Made by a program: the position numbers and the translations under genes. Source: an uncultured Oscillibacter sp. (GTDB lineage Bacteria; Bacillota; Clostridia; Oscillospirales; Oscillospiraceae). Taken from it: a stretch of 6,748 nucleotides of DNA. Below the pieces are notes generated by a model. That model did not search any database and was not told where the DNA came from. It worked only from the letters and a program-made list of their open reading frames with translations. This document shows, piece after piece, positions 6,663 through 6,748 of this stretch. Every line of letters starts with the position of its first letter. The stretch's first letter is position 1. The stretch is taken from NCBI GenBank assembly GCA_910578935.1, contig CAJTSM010000037.1:1-6748 (forward strand), written 5' to 3'.

Positions 6663-6748
6663 TCCTCGCCCTCCATTTCTTCATTCTCCGGCTCGTCCTC
6701 GTCGTCAAAGTCATACTCGGACAGGTCAGTGCTGCCGGACACATCCGC
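6659..6748 (-). CDS. C-terminal end of upstream ICE protein (partial), acidic tail
   Basis: An open frame enters from the right edge and ends at TGA 6661-6659, giving 29 residues. The last 20 residues are mostly Asp and Glu, with a Ser-Glu-Tyr-Asp-Phe-Asp-Asp stretch before them and no basic residue anywhere in the visible part. The frame is supported mainly by its stop: TGA overlaps the topB start as ATGA, the usual sign of translational coupling inside an operon, and the topB ribosome binding site lies within its last codons. The body of the gene is outside the window, so the function cannot be read. In related Tn1549/CTn-type elements the gene just before topB is often a DUF4366 (CD1107-family) membrane protein with a charged cytoplasmic tail. 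That identity is inference from gene order and composition only. Confidence 0.6.
   Translation of the reverse strand, partial: ADVSGSTDLSEYDFDDEDEPENEEMEGEE
6669..6674 (-). promoter_or_regulatory. Ribosome binding site of topB
   Basis: GGAGGG on the minus strand lies 6 nt before ATG 6662-6660. It sits inside the coding sequence of the upstream gene, which fits coupled translation through the ATGA overlap. It decides the ATG start of topB. Confidence 0.75.

Noticed and set aside
6499..6744. Minus-strand open frame across the upstream gene end and the topB start
   Set aside because: Out-of-frame overlap with two better supported frames; Arg-rich product typical of a GC-rich shadow.
1..6748. 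RNA genes, CRISPR arrays, insertion sequences, attachment sites, origins of transfer
   Set aside because: No tRNA-like cloverleaf, repeat-spacer pattern, terminal inverted repeats or transposase was seen. Apart from the 71-bp gap the window is fully coding, and no promoter could be supported.

Overview
The window is a piece of the accessory gene cluster of an integrative conjugative element (ICE/CTn), most likely from a GC-rich gut Bacillota such as an Oscillospiraceae/Clostridia species. This assignment is an inference. It rests on the high-GC, GC3-rich codon use, strong AAAGGAG and GGAGG ribosome binding sites, and a gene content typical of Tn1549/CTn-like elements (topB followed by a giant polyvalent antirestriction protein). 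No chromosomal housekeeping gene, RNA gene, IS or CRISPR array is visible.

Everything coding lies on the minus strand, so the genes read from right to left. (1) Positions 6748-6659 hold the last 29 codons of an upstream gene with a very acidic tail; its stop overlaps the next start as ATGA. (2) Positions 6662-4581 hold a complete topoisomerase III (topB, 693 aa) with Toprim domain, catalytic Tyr302 and C-terminal Cys4 motif. (3) A 71-bp gap follows, with a strong GC-rich hairpin and the next ribosome binding site. (4) From 4509 to the left edge runs one uninterrupted frame of 1503 codons that starts at GTG and leaves the window without a stop. It is a bead-on-a-string polyvalent protein: ArdA-like antirestriction domain, ArdC-like N-terminal domain, HEIAH zinc-peptidase domain, an LPD25-like domain, an uncharacterised LPD-type domain, a YodL domain, a DUF4316-like short module and a further ICE-specific module, separated by Pro/Gln/Glu linkers.

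The genes are probably co-transcribed and serve plasmid-like DNA processing and establishment. TopB would resolve or relax DNA intermediates during transfer or replication. The ArdA/ArdC polyprotein would protect the incoming element from recipient restriction systems. No promoter could be identified, which fits an internal piece of a long conjugation operon. The most interesting object is the giant fusion protein, in particular the physical linkage of two unrelated antirestriction modules to an apparently intact metallopeptidase and several modules of unknown function.
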